A DNA stretch of 64,000 nt. It comes from Paenibacillus sp. JJ-223. GTDB lineage: Bacteria; Bacillota; Bacilli; Paenibacillales; Paenibacillaceae. Both the position numbers and the translations under genes were made by a program. This document shows, one piece after another, positions 44,293 to 53,147 of the stretch. Each line of letters starts with the position of its first letter. The stretch's first letter is position 1. The stretch covers positions 62,001-126,000 of the forward strand of contig NZ_CAKMMP010000019.1 in NCBI RefSeq assembly GCF_927798175.1. The letters are read 5' to 3'. Below the pieces are notes generated by a model. The model ran no database searches. It was not told the DNA's origin and saw only the letters and a list, made by a program, of their open reading frames with translations.

Positions 44293-44330
44293 GGTACAAT
44301 GATGAAAAACATCGATTGTACCGGTACAAT
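44293..44330. promoter_or_regulatory. MocR operator: palindrome plus upstream direct half-site
   Basis: The perfect palindrome ATTGTACCGGTACAAT is at 44315-44330, with a further GGTACAAT at 44293-44300, 22 bases from its matching half-site. This three-half-site layout is typical of MocR/PdxR-type regulators, and it lies between the two divergent genes directly before the MocR ribosome binding site. Confidence 0.8.
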
Positions 44331-44344
44331 TTAGGAGGATTTAT

Positions 44345-45739
44345 GTGAAAAAATATGAAACCATTGCGCGATCGCTCGAACGATGGATGCAAGAGCAAAC
44401 AGCACGGCAGGGACTGGGGAGTTGGAACGAGAGGGGCATCAAGCTGCCTCCCGTTCGATCGCTGGCCAAGCAGTATCAATGCAGCATCAGCACCGTGCTG
44501 CGTGCCTACGAATGGCTGGAGCGGCGCCATCTAGTGTATGCGGTCCCCCAATCGGGATATTATGCGGTGCCTAATGGTGGAGGGCCGGAAGAAGGGAAAT
44601 GGGAAGGGCCGCTCGATTTTGCTTCGGCCGCGCCGGATTCGCGCGTATTTCCGTATGCCGATTTTCGCCATTGCGTGGACCAGGCGATGGAGAAGAAACA
44701 AGCTGAGCTGTTTCGTTACGGCACCGACCGCGGTTTGCCCTCATTGATTGAATTGTTGGCCAAACAGTTCGCCGATTATCAGGTGTTCTCGCAAGCCGGG
44801 CAGATGTTTATCACGTCAGGGGTACAGCAAGCGCTGGCGGTGCTTGCGCTCATGGATTTTCCGAACGGGAAGAGGCGGGTGCTGATCGAGCTTCCGGGTT
44901 ATCACAACATGCCTCCCTTGCTGAAGGGGCTTAATGTGCCCTTTGCCGGGGTCAAGAGAACGGTGGACGGTCTGGATTGGGAAGACCTGGAGCGGAGTTT
45001 CAAGGAAGACGATATCAAGTTTTTCTATGTGATGCCTCGCTTTCATAATCCGCTGGGGACATCCTTGAACGCCAATGAAAAAAAGAGGCTGATCCGCCTT
45101 GCGCAAAAGCATGACGTATATTTGGTGGAGGACGATTTTCTCGCCGATCTGGAGAGCGATTCAAAGCAAGACCCGTTGTGGTCTGCCGATACGGAAGGGC
45201 GGGTCATTTATTTAAAGAGTTATTCCAAAATTCTGTTTCCCGGGCTGCGCCTTGGCGTCGCCGTGCTGCCGCATGAACTTGTTCCGCTGTTCGGGGCCCA
45301 TAAGAGAATGCTGGACATCGATACTTCGCTGCTGTCGCAGGCGGCGCTCGAAATCTATATTCGAAGCGGCATGTTCGCCCATCATGGCAAAGTGATTCGT
45401 GGCAGGTATGCCGCGCGCATGCGAAAGGTGCATGAGCAGCTGGATCGCTTCCCCGATTTTGCTCCGTTTGCGGAGGCGCCGCGTACCGGAGGAGAACATA
45501 CGGTGCTGCCTTTGCCTGAGCGCATGCCTTTGGCTGTGCTGGTATCGCGCTTGGAGAAACGCGGCGTATTAGTGGATACAACGGAACGGTATTATCCGGA
45601 CGCTTTGCGGCAGCAGGATAAAATGCTGCGGCTCAACATTTCCAACGTGCCTGGCCAACGGGTTGCGGAGGGCATGGACATCATTCGCGAGGAAATCATG
45701 AAGCTGGACGCTGCTGGACAAAGATCGTCGAAAGGTTAA
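44345..45739 (+). CDS. MocR-type (GntR/aminotransferase) transcriptional regulator
   Basis: This 464-residue fusion has an N-terminal GntR winged helix (residues 1-75, L-P-P-V-R-S-L-A-K-Q-Y-Q-C-S-I-S-T-V) and a fold-type I aminotransferase-like domain. The PLP lysine is in L-K-S-Y-S-K-I-L-F-P-G-L-R-L-G near residue 300, and substrate-side motifs are P-R-F-H-N-P-L-G and E-D-D-F. It acts as a PLP-dependent DNA-binding regulator. GTG start after AGGAGG. The divergent neighbour is the DMT exporter, and the shared gap contains the operator. Confidence 0.94.
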   Translation: MKKYETIARSLERWMQEQTARQGLGSWNERGIKLPPVRSLAKQYQCSISTVLRAYEWLERRHLVYAVPQSGYYAVPNGGGPEEGKWEGPLDFASAAPDSRVFPYADFRHCVDQAMEKKQAELFRYGTDRGLPSLIELLAKQFADYQVFSQAGQMFITSGVQQALAVLALMDFPNGKRRVLIELPGYHNMPPLLKGLNVPFAGVKRTVDGLDWEDLERSFKEDDIKFFYVMPRFHNPLGTSLNANEKKRLIRLAQKHDVYLVEDDFLADLESDSKQDPLWSADTEGRVIYLKSYSKILFPGLRLGVAVLPHELVPLFGAHKRMLDIDTSLLSQAALEIYIRSGMFAHHGKVIRGRYAARMRKVHEQLDRFPDFAPFAEAPRTGGEHTVLPLPERMPLAVLVSRLEKRGVLVDTTERYYPDALRQQDKMLRLNISNVPGQRVAEGMDIIREEIMKLDAAGQRSSKG

Positions 45740-45785
45740 GGTGGCAGCGGACATCGGCTCCAACATGTGCTTCGCTCGCAAAAAC

Positions 45786-45833
45786 AAAGGCGTATGAGCA
45801 AACTGGACAAGCCAGTGTTCATACGCCTTGTTT
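45786..45833 (-). terminator. Terminator downstream of hemL
   Basis: On the minus strand, AAGGCGTATGA pairs with TCATACGCCTT across about 20 bases containing ACTGG/CCAGT, followed by TTGTTTTTG. Confidence 0.85.
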
Positions 45834-45856
45834 GCGTTCAATGGGTCCGCCGTTCC

Positions 45857-47176
45857 CTACGCCTGTGCCATCGCTTTAAACGAAGCTTCGGCGGCTTCGA
45901 TGGTTTGCTGCACATCCGCATCCGTATGCGCGGTCGTCAGGAACCAAGCCTCGTATTTGGATGGGGCGAGGTTGATCCCGCGATCCAGCATGTTGCGGAA
46001 GAACGCGGCAAATTGCTCGCCGTCCGTGTCTTGGGCTTCATCGTAGTTCGTTACCGGATGGCTGCAGAAATGGGTGGAGAACGCACCGCGAATGCGGTTG
46101 ATCGTCAGGGCAATGCCGTGGCGGTCCGCAGAAGCTTGCAGGCCGGCCGTAAGTTCAGTCGCCAGACGTTCCATCTCGTCATACACGCCTTCGCCCTGAA
46201 GAACCTCCAGGCAGGCGATGCCTGCGGAGATGGAAGCCGGATTGCCAGCCATCGTTCCTGCCTGATACGCAGGTCCGAGCGGCGCAACTTGCTCCATCAC
46301 GTGTTTTTTGCCGCCATAGGCTCCGATCGGCAGGCCGCCGCCGATGATTTTGCCCAGGGCCGTCAGATCCGGTTCAATCTGCGCATGGTTTTCCAATCCG
46401 GCATACGTCTGGGTGGAGCCGTAGTGGAAACGGAATGCCGTGATAACCTCATCGTAAATGACGAGCGAGCCATTGGCTCTGGCCATGGCGCAAAGGCCTT
46501 CGAGGAAGCCCGGTTTCGGCATGACCATGCCGAAGTTGCCGACGATCGGCTCAACCATAACGGCGGCTACATCATCGCCCCAGCGTTCCAGCGCTTCCTT
46601 TAGGCCGTCCAGGTCATTGTAAGGCACCGTAATGACCTCGTGCGCAATGCTCGTCGGAATTCCGGCACTGTCCGGAATGCCCAGCGTGGATGGTCCGGAG
46701 CCTGCAGCAACGAGCACCAGGTCGGAGTGGCCGTGGTAACATCCGGCAAACTTCACGATTTTGTTGCGTTTGGTGTAAGCGCGAGCGACGCGGATCGTGG
46801 TCATGACCGCTTCCGTGCCCGAGTTGACGAAGCGGACCTTGTCCATCGAAGGAATGGCTTCCTTCAGCATTTTGGCCAGCTTGATCTCTAGTTCGGTCGG
46901 TGTGCCGTACAGCACGCCGTTGGCGGCCGCTTCCGCAATCGCTTGGGTAATATGCGGATGCGCATGCCCGGTGATAATCGGTCCGTAGGCTGCCAGGTAA
47001 TCAATGTAGCGGTTGTCGTCCACATCCCAGAAGTGGGCGCCTTGAGCCTTTTTCATAAACACAGGCGAACCGCCGCCCACGGCTTTGAATGAGCGGGAAG
47101 GGCTGTTGACGCCTCCGACGATATGTTGAAGCGCTTCGTTGTATAAAACCTCGGAGCGGGAACGTGATGGATTCAT
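45857..47176 (-). CDS. hemL: Glutamate-1-semialdehyde 2,1-aminomutase
   Basis: HemL converts glutamate-1-semialdehyde to 5-aminolevulinate for haem synthesis with PLP. The 439-residue sequence has N-E-A-L-Q-H-I-V-G-G-V-N-S-P-x-R, N-S-G-T-E-A-V-M, F-x-G-C-Y-H-G-H-S-D, V-I-Y-D-E-V-I-T-A-F-R-F and the PLP-lysine block L-G-K-I-I-G-G-G-L-P-I-G-A-Y-G-G near residue 268. Among Bacillus paralogues it looks closest to GsaB type. Another copy may exist with the hem operon elsewhere. It is monocistronic. Confidence 0.96.
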   Translation of the reverse strand: MNPSRSRSEVLYNEALQHIVGGVNSPSRSFKAVGGGSPVFMKKAQGAHFWDVDDNRYIDYLAAYGPIITGHAHPHITQAIAEAAANGVLYGTPTELEIKLAKMLKEAIPSMDKVRFVNSGTEAVMTTIRVARAYTKRNKIVKFAGCYHGHSDLVLVAAGSGPSTLGIPDSAGIPTSIAHEVITVPYNDLDGLKEALERWGDDVAAVMVEPIVGNFGMVMPKPGFLEGLCAMARANGSLVIYDEVITAFRFHYGSTQTYAGLENHAQIEPDLTALGKIIGGGLPIGAYGGKKHVMEQVAPLGPAYQAGTMAGNPASISAGIACLEVLQGEGVYDEMERLATELTAGLQASADRHGIALTINRIRGAFSTHFCSHPVTNYDEAQDTDGEQFAAFFRNMLDRGINLAPSKYEAWFLTTAHTDADVQQTIEAAEASFKAMAQA

Positions 47177-47419
47177 GGAATAACTTCCTTTCGTAATATA
47201 GAAATATCGGTTTGCTTTTGATAAAAGTCATATATAACAATACCAGTTTGGCATGCAAGATCAAATGAAGATTTGCACAAAAATCAGGCGAAACCGGACA
47301 AAAACGTCTGTTGAAGCAGCCTTCTGCGAAGGCAGAACGCTCTTAAGAAGTCGTTTCCACCTCCTTAGAATTCACCGATCCCGCGACAAACATGCTGAAA
47401 CCAGGCGGAATACAGCAGC

Positions 47420-47444
47420 AAAAAAGGCAGCCGGATGGCTGCCT
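47420..47444 (-). terminator. Terminator downstream of the LCP gene
   Basis: AGGCAGCC-ATCC-GGCTGCCT on the minus strand, followed by a T run. Confidence 0.88.
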
Positions 47445-47475
47445 TTGGCAAAGCGTGATCATGCATGGTGAACTT

Positions 47476-48519
47476 TTATTGTGCAGGCTGCCCGGTATCC
47501 TGATCATCACCGCTGGCCGTCTTGTCATTGGCCGCATCCTGGCTGTCGTTCTGCTCCACAGGCGGATGGATGATATCCTGCACATGCTGCTTCAATTTCT
47601 CTTCGCTCGTTACGGTCAGAACCTGGGCGCCGCCTGGCGTGCGCTCTTCTTTCAGCAAGTCCATGGGCGGAACTTGCTCGCTGCCGTTCATGCTGCTCTG
47701 GTACCCGAGTCCGCCGAGCTTCCACATGTCGGAAAGAGTCAGGTTCGTATCGACGTAAGGACTGACCTCCTCCAAAATGCTAGGCAGCTTGGCAATCGTT
47801 GTGGTCGATTGCATTTTCGCCGCAACGGCTTTCAGGAATTCGCGTTGGCGCTCCGAACGCGCAAAGTCGGACATGGCGTCATGACGGAAACGCACATACA
47901 TCAGGGCCGTTTCGCCGTCCAGGTGCTGATAGCCCTTCTTCAGGTCGATATCATATTCGTTGTTGTCGGCTTTACTCGTATAGTGCATGTCCTTCTCGAC
48001 ATCGAAATCGACGCCTCCAACCGCATCCACCAGTTTGATGAATCCTTGGAAATCCGTATACACATAATATTGGACAGGGATGCCCAGTAGGTCGCTGACC
48101 GCATTCATGGCCACGTTCGGACCATGGGTGATGGCGGTATTGATTCGCTCTTTGCCGTACCCCTCAATATTTACATAGGTGTCCCGCAAAATGGAAAAGA
48201 GATTGATCTTTTTCGTAAGCGGGTCAAGCGATACAACCATCATGCTGTCGGAACGGGGGACTTCGCCTTTCTTTAGTCCGCGCGCATCAACGCCCATCAC
48301 GAGAATATTTACGGTATCCGTACCCTCCCATTTTGGCGGATCCGGCGTATTTACTTTTTCGACATTTTCAATGCCGGCAAACGGAGATTCGTCGCCTTCC
48401 TTTTGCAAGCCATTCAATTGATTCAGAATAGAACCGAAATAAAATGCCGCCGCTCCGCCAACAAGCAGGATGAAGGCGGCAAGAGAAATCCATATGGTTC
48501 TCTTCGTCTTTCTGGTCAT
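47476..48519 (-). CDS. LytR-CpsA-Psr family cell-wall glycopolymer transferase
   Basis: This 347-residue protein has an N-terminal transmembrane segment (about 8-30) and an extracellular LCP domain. Visible motifs are N-I-L-V-M-G-V-D-A-R, R-S-D-S-M-M-V-V-S-L-D, S-I-L-R-D-T-Y-V-N-I-E-G-Y-G-K-E-R-I-N-T-A and M-Y-V-R-F-R-H, which carry the conserved Arg and Asp residues. LCP enzymes attach teichoic acid or related polymers to peptidoglycan. The C-terminal tail is Asp/Gln-rich and disordered. AAAGGAGAG precedes the ATG. It is divergent from an ABC exporter. Confidence 0.95.
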   Translation of the reverse strand: MTRKTKRTIWISLAAFILLVGGAAAFYFGSILNQLNGLQKEGDESPFAGIENVEKVNTPDPPKWEGTDTVNILVMGVDARGLKKGEVPRSDSMMVVSLDPLTKKINLFSILRDTYVNIEGYGKERINTAITHGPNVAMNAVSDLLGIPVQYYVYTDFQGFIKLVDAVGGVDFDVEKDMHYTSKADNNEYDIDLKKGYQHLDGETALMYVRFRHDAMSDFARSERQREFLKAVAAKMQSTTTIAKLPSILEEVSPYVDTNLTLSDMWKLGGLGYQSSMNGSEQVPPMDLLKEERTPGGAQVLTVTSEEKLKQHVQDIIHPPVEQNDSQDAANDKTASGDDQDTGQPAQ

Positions 48520-48649
48520 GCTAGCTCTCCTTTGTATTCAAAATGAAAGAACAAAATAAGTCCAAACGCTGAATCAGACCGAGGTCTTCCGTTCAGTTCC
48601 CCTTCACGACAAATGCGAAAAGAGTGAAAACCTCGCAGATGATTAAAGC

Positions 48650-48679
48650 TTGCTGAATTTTGACTGATACCATTATAAT
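48650..48679 (+). promoter_or_regulatory. Probable promoter of the ABC-2 exporter operon
   Basis: TTGCTG (48650-48655) and a perfect TATAAT (48674-48679) with an 18-base spacer, about 50 bases before the ATPase start codon. Confidence 0.5.
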
Positions 48680-48729
48680 TTCTTTTTGGGCTACAAGCAA
48701 TTTCAACAAAATCCAAGTGAGGTATAAAC

Positions 48730-49776
48730 ATGCTGGCGATTGATGTCAAAGATTTGCGCAAGTCATTCAGCGTGCAGAAGAGCCGCGGCGGGCTCAAGGG
48801 CGCGTTTCAGGATCTGTTTGCACGTCAATACCAGGAAGTGTTGGCTGTAAACGATATCTCGTTTCAAATTCCGCAGGGCGAAATCTGCGGTTATATCGGA
48901 GAGAACGGTGCCGGGAAATCAACGACGATCAAAATGTTGACCGGCATTTTGGTGCCTACTTCGGGACACATCTCGGTGGGCGGATACGTTCCCTATCAGG
49001 AACGCGAAAAATTCGTGCAGAACATCGGCGTTGTGTTCGGACAGCGAAGCCAGTTGTGGTGGGATATCGGGGTCATCGAGTCGTTCCATCTGCTGCGGAA
49101 GGTGTATAAAGTCGGAGAAGCCGATTTCCGCAAACGGTTGGACGAATTGGTTGAGCGATTGCAGCTGCAGGAACTGCTGAACCGTCCGGTTCGCAAATTG
49201 AGCCTCGGCCAACGGATGCGCTGCGAGCTGGTGGCTGCCCTGCTGCACAACCCGGGGATCGTCTTTTTGGACGAACCGACCATCGGCCTCGATATCGTCG
49301 TCAAGTCGGAAATCCGCGAGTTTTTGAAAGACATGAACAGAGAACATGGCACAACGATTCTGCTGACGACACATGACTTGCAGGATATTGAAGCATTGTG
49401 CTCCAGAGTGATCATGCTGGATGCGGGCAATATCATTTATGATGGCGGGCTTGATCATCTGAAGTCTCAGTGGGGGACGGAGCGCGAAATTCGCTTCAAA
49501 TTCGGAAAGGCCTATCCGCTAAGCCGCATGCAGGAATGGACTGCCGAACTGCCTGTGCGCTGGACGGCGGAGAATGAATTGTCGGCTTCGGTTTGGATTC
49601 CGCTGGAGCTCAACGTGTCCGACGTGCTGGCCCGGGTAGTGGGACAAGCGGACATTACGGATATTCAAATCATCGAAACCAATACGGATGAGATTGTGCG
49701 CAGCATCTACCAATCCGGTTCTGCGGATCGCCCTGAAATCGCAGGCGCCGAGAACGAAGCGGCAGGTGTATCCTGA
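48730..49776 (+). CDS. ABC-2 type exporter ATP-binding protein
   Basis: This 348-residue ATPase shows Walker A G-E-N-G-A-G-K-S-T-T (about 57-66), Q-loop in V-F-G-Q-R-S-Q, signature L-S-L-G-Q-R-M-R-C, Walker B I-V-F-L-D-E-P, and the H-loop in T-T-H-D. About 100 extra C-terminal residues follow the ATPase. An N-terminal insertion (S-R-G-G-L-K-G-A-F-Q-D-L-F) is typical of the ATPase that pairs with two ABC2_membrane_6/DUF990-type permeases. The ATPase stop codon is one base from the next start. The substrate is unknown. Confidence 0.94.
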   Translation: MLAIDVKDLRKSFSVQKSRGGLKGAFQDLFARQYQEVLAVNDISFQIPQGEICGYIGENGAGKSTTIKMLTGILVPTSGHISVGGYVPYQEREKFVQNIGVVFGQRSQLWWDIGVIESFHLLRKVYKVGEADFRKRLDELVERLQLQELLNRPVRKLSLGQRMRCELVAALLHNPGIVFLDEPTIGLDIVVKSEIREFLKDMNREHGTTILLTTHDLQDIEALCSRVIMLDAGNIIYDGGLDHLKSQWGTEREIRFKFGKAYPLSRMQEWTAELPVRWTAENELSASVWIPLELNVSDVLARVVGQADITDIQIIETNTDEIVRSIYQSGSADRPEIAGAENEAAGVS

Positions 49777-49777
49777 A

Positions 49778-50572
49778 ATGAACGGCGCTTATCTTGATTT
49801 TATACGCATTCGTTTTCTGACCATGCTGGCCTACCGGGTCAATTATTATTCCGGTATTCTGATATATACGCTTAACATCGGCGTGTATTACTTCACCTGG
49901 CAAGCTATCTATGGAAGCAGCGGCGAGCTTGGCGGTTTCACGGCAGCTCAGATGACGACCTATGTGGCCGTATCCTGGATGGCCCGGGCGTTTTACTTCA
50001 ACAATTTGGACCGCGAGATCGCTGCGGACATCCGGGACGGCACGATTGCGATCCAATTCATACGACCGATCAACTATGTCATGGTCAAAATGATGCAGGG
50101 GCTCGGCGAAGGCGTATTCCGTTTTCTGCTGTTCATGATCCCAGGGATGCTGATTGCGATCCTGCTGTTCCCGGTTGAACTTCCGACCGCACCGTCGGCA
50201 TGGATCGGATTTCTGGTCATGCTGTTCTTCAGCTTCCTGATCAACTCCCAGATCAACGTCATTACGGGGCTTGCCGCGTTTTTCGTCGAAAACAACGAAG
50301 GCATGATGCGCATGAAACGCGTAGTCGTCGATTTGTTTTCCGGCCTGATCGTGCCAATCAGCCTGTATCCGGGCTGGCTGGCTGCCGTGATGAAGGTGCT
50401 GCCCTTCCAGGCTATTACCTATTTGCCAGGCTCCGTGTTTACCGGACGGGTGGAAGGCACGGGAATCTGGAACGTACTGGGCCTGCAAGTATTATGGTTC
50501 GTCGTGCTGTTAATTCCGATGGTGCTGATCTGGCGCCAGGCGCGCAAGCGTCTGTTCGTGCAAGGAGGGTGA
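49778..50572 (+). CDS. ABC-2 family permease (ABC2_membrane_6 type)
   Basis: This 264-residue membrane protein has six transmembrane segments, starting M-N-G-A-Y-L-D-F-I-R-I-R-F and containing D-G-T-I-A-I-Q-F-I-R-P-I-N-Y. The ATG at 49778 is one base after the ATPase stop; a longer in-frame version from 49688 runs inside the ATPase gene. It pairs with the next permease as a heterodimer, with a signature like DUF990 family members. Confidence 0.88.
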   Translation: MNGAYLDFIRIRFLTMLAYRVNYYSGILIYTLNIGVYYFTWQAIYGSSGELGGFTAAQMTTYVAVSWMARAFYFNNLDREIAADIRDGTIAIQFIRPINYVMVKMMQGLGEGVFRFLLFMIPGMLIAILLFPVELPTAPSAWIGFLVMLFFSFLINSQINVITGLAAFFVENNEGMMRMKRVVVDLFSGLIVPISLYPGWLAAVMKVLPFQAITYLPGSVFTGRVEGTGIWNVLGLQVLWFVVLLIPMVLIWRQARKRLFVQGG

Positions 50573-50576
50573 CGGA

Positions 50577-51362
50577 ATGTACTATTTGGGACTTGTATGG
50601 GAATATTTGAAAAATTACATGAAAACAAGGCTGACTTATCGGGCCGACTTCTGGGTTGAAATCATATCCGATCTGCTCTTTCAGGCCACGAACCTGATTT
50701 TTATCTTTGTGGTGTTCCGCCACACCGATAATCTGGGCGGCTGGAGCGAAAGCGAGGTCCTGTTCGTCTACGGGTATTTCATGGTGCCTTACGGCATTTT
50801 CAGCTGTTTCATCAACATGTGGGGGTTCAGCGAACGTTATATCGTCAAGGGCGAGATGGACCGCATTTTGACCAGGCCGGCTCACAATTTGTTTCAAATC
50901 CTGCTGGAGAACGTGGACCCGCCTGCACTGGTGGGATCGTTCATCGGACTTGTCATCATGGTTCTCAGCGGAGCCGAAATGGGACTGGTGCTGGAGTGGT
51001 GGCATATTCCGGCGCTTGCCATCCTCGCGATCAGCTCGGTGCTGATCTATGCCGGGATTTATACGGCTCTGACGTCGCTGTCCTTTTATTCGGATGCGCC
51101 TACGGGCATTTTGCCATTGATGTACAACATTCAGGGATACGGGCGTTATCCCGTAACCATCTACAATCGCGCCATTCAGGTGCTGCTCACCTGGATCATT
51201 CCATTTGCGTTCGTGGGCATTTATCCGGCGGCCTTGTTCCTGGACCGGGCCGAAATGCATCGGATGGCCTTGCTTACGCCTGTCATGGGAATCGTTTTTG
51301 GGGCCATCGGACTGACATTATGGAATTTTGGCGTGAAACGATATCGCGGCGCAGGTTCGTAA
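50577..51362 (+). CDS. ABC-2 family permease (second, DUF990-type)
   Basis: This 261-residue protein has six transmembrane segments and includes the matched motif G-E-M-D-R-I-L-T-R-P near residue 95, similar in position to the first permease's D-G-T-I-A-I-Q-F-I-R-P. AAGGAGGG lies just before its ATG, 4 bases after the first permease. It is the third gene of a three-gene exporter. Confidence 0.88.
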   Translation: MYYLGLVWEYLKNYMKTRLTYRADFWVEIISDLLFQATNLIFIFVVFRHTDNLGGWSESEVLFVYGYFMVPYGIFSCFINMWGFSERYIVKGEMDRILTRPAHNLFQILLENVDPPALVGSFIGLVIMVLSGAEMGLVLEWWHIPALAILAISSVLIYAGIYTALTSLSFYSDAPTGILPLMYNIQGYGRYPVTIYNRAIQVLLTWIIPFAFVGIYPAALFLDRAEMHRMALLTPVMGIVFGAIGLTLWNFGVKRYRGAGS

Positions 51363-51404
51363 CATGACACTGTCCGCATAAACGGATTGAAGGAGGAATG
51401 CAGA

Positions 51405-51869
51405 ATGACAGTAACGGAAGGCATGCAGGTTCCCGATTTCGAGCTGCCGTCCAGCTCGGGCGAACGTGTGAAGTTATCCGATTATCGCGGACAACGCGTG
51501 CTGCTCTATTTTTATCCCAAGGACTTAACCTCTGCCTGCTCGCAGCAGGCCTGCGATTTTCGCGATCGACATGAGGAATTCCAGGGGCTGAACACGGTGA
51601 TTCTGGGCATCAGCACAGATCCGATGAAACAGCATGACAAATTCATCGCCAAATATGGGCTTCCATTTGTCCTGTTGTCGGATGAGGAGCACAGCGTGGC
51701 CGAACAATTCGGAGTGTGGCAGCTTAAAAAGATGTACGGCCGGGAGTACATGGGCATCGTCCGTTCTACTTTTCTGATTGACGAAGAGGGGAAGCTGTTG
51801 AAGCAATGGTCCAAGGTGCGCGTTAAAGGGCATATCGAAGAGGCGCTCGAGGCGGTAAAGGCGCTGTAG
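51405..51869 (+). CDS. bcp: Bcp-type peroxiredoxin
   Basis: This thiol peroxidase of 154 residues reduces hydroperoxides. The redox block is P-K-D-L-T-S-A-C-S-Q-Q-A-C-D-F with the peroxidatic Cys and a resolving Cys five residues later, the pattern of alpha-2-type Bcp/PrxQ proteins. The usual T-x-G-C reads T-S-A-C. ATG at 51405 sits 8 bases after AAGGAGG; the TTG at 51387 is too close to be the start. It could be cotranscribed with the exporter genes (42-base gap). Confidence 0.93.
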   Translation: MTVTEGMQVPDFELPSSSGERVKLSDYRGQRVLLYFYPKDLTSACSQQACDFRDRHEEFQGLNTVILGISTDPMKQHDKFIAKYGLPFVLLSDEEHSVAEQFGVWQLKKMYGREYMGIVRSTFLIDEEGKLLKQWSKVRVKGHIEEALEAVKAL

Positions 51870-51890
51870 TCACATATCTTAAGTGAATCC

Positions 51891-51932
51891 AAAGGTCGTG
51901 GTTGCGGATCATTCCGTAAATGCGGCCTTTTT
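51891..51932. terminator. Convergent terminator after bcp
   Basis: AAAGGTCG pairs with CGGCCTTT (one G-T pair), followed by TT. The loop contains a second hairpin, TGCGGA/TCCGTA. Confidence 0.75.
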
Positions 51933-51976
51933 GGCTTGCACATCTTTCCAAGTGTTCTAGGAGCCGCAGATGGTAT

Positions 51977-53104
51977 TTATCTGCCATAGCTTCCTTCAGA
52001 GCGCGGTGGTTTGCCAGAAATCTTTTTTCTGAACCGATGAATGAGCAGCAGGAATAGAGGAATGACCGTGCTTACGGTAATGTCCAATTCGAACCAGGCA
52101 GGCATGATCGTGAGCGTGTAAAATATGATGTTTGGCGCAATCAGCACGCCCATAGCAAAGAAAAGCAGCATGGACGGAAGAATCAGCGGCTTGTAATCCT
52201 GCATTTTGAAGAGCTGCGCGGTTCCCACGATGAATGCGAAGATATGCAGCATGCTTTTGAAATACGTGGAGATCAGCCAAGCGATTGCCATCAATGCTTC
52301 GATCCGTTGGAAAAAACGGCCTATGTCAATCTTTTGGGCGAGGATGTAGGAAACGTAGATGTTATGCTGCGTTAGCATGGGGCCAAGCACCAGCAGGGAC
52401 ACCAGCAGCAGCATGCTTAGAAGAATGCCGCCGAACAATGCGGAGGTTAACATGTCCCTTTGAAGGTGAGGCCCTTTCGAGATATAGGGAAACAGCATGG
52501 ATAGTACGATCAATTCGCCATAGGAAGTAAAGGCCCCCCGAATAATTCCATCTACGAAAGAGAGCCAGGGAATGCCGAAATAGGGCTTTAAATGGGAAGC
52601 ATCGGCTTGAGGGAGCAAGGCCAGGATTAAAATCAGCATGCCCATAACGACAAACGGCGCCAACAGTTCCGCGCTTTTGCCGATCGGTCCAAGCCCCTTG
52701 AGCATCCCCCAGGTCAGCGAAGCGATGAGCAGGATGATAATGGCCCGAATCGGGGTCTTGAGATAAATCTGGGTGGTCAAGAAATCGCCGACTTCCCGAA
52801 TGCATATGGCTGCTCCGACGAGAAAGTAAAACAGGTAACAGACAGCCAAAGCGAACCCGAACCAGCGACCGAGTGCGATGTAACAAATTTCGATCAGCGT
52901 CTTCCCGGGATAAGCCTTGTACAATTTGAACATCAGCCATAGAATGCAACAACCGACGGGCTGGGCCAGCAGCGAGCAGATCCAGCCGTCTTGCTGTCCT
53001 GGATACGTAACCAAGGTCGGATAGATCAGGATCATGTCTCCGATCATGACCATAAAGGTAAGCACGGCAAACTGCCGAATGGTCAGCTTCTCTTTCATTT
53101 GCAT
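51977..53104 (-). CDS. GerB-family germination permease subunit (second B gene)
   Basis: This 375-residue protein has ten membrane segments and GerB hallmarks (L-T-I-R-Q-F-A-V-L-T-F-M-V-M-I-G-D-M, I-R-E-V-G-D-F-L-T-T-Q-I-Y, N-I-Y-V-S-Y-I-L-A-Q-K-I-D-I-G, F-F-Q-R-I-E-A-L-M). It resembles the preceding B gene throughout. The ATG at 53104 follows AAAGGA by 11 bases. It is the last gene of operon 2. Confidence 0.92.
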   Translation of the reverse strand: MQMKEKLTIRQFAVLTFMVMIGDMILIYPTLVTYPGQQDGWICSLLAQPVGCCILWLMFKLYKAYPGKTLIEICYIALGRWFGFALAVCYLFYFLVGAAICIREVGDFLTTQIYLKTPIRAIIILLIASLTWGMLKGLGPIGKSAELLAPFVVMGMLILILALLPQADASHLKPYFGIPWLSFVDGIIRGAFTSYGELIVLSMLFPYISKGPHLQRDMLTSALFGGILLSMLLLVSLLVLGPMLTQHNIYVSYILAQKIDIGRFFQRIEALMAIAWLISTYFKSMLHIFAFIVGTAQLFKMQDYKPLILPSMLLFFAMGVLIAPNIIFYTLTIMPAWFELDITVSTVIPLFLLLIHRFRKKISGKPPRSEGSYGR

Positions 53105-53147
53105 GGGCCGTACAATCCTTTCGTTAAGCAAGGGTCAATGATAGGGT

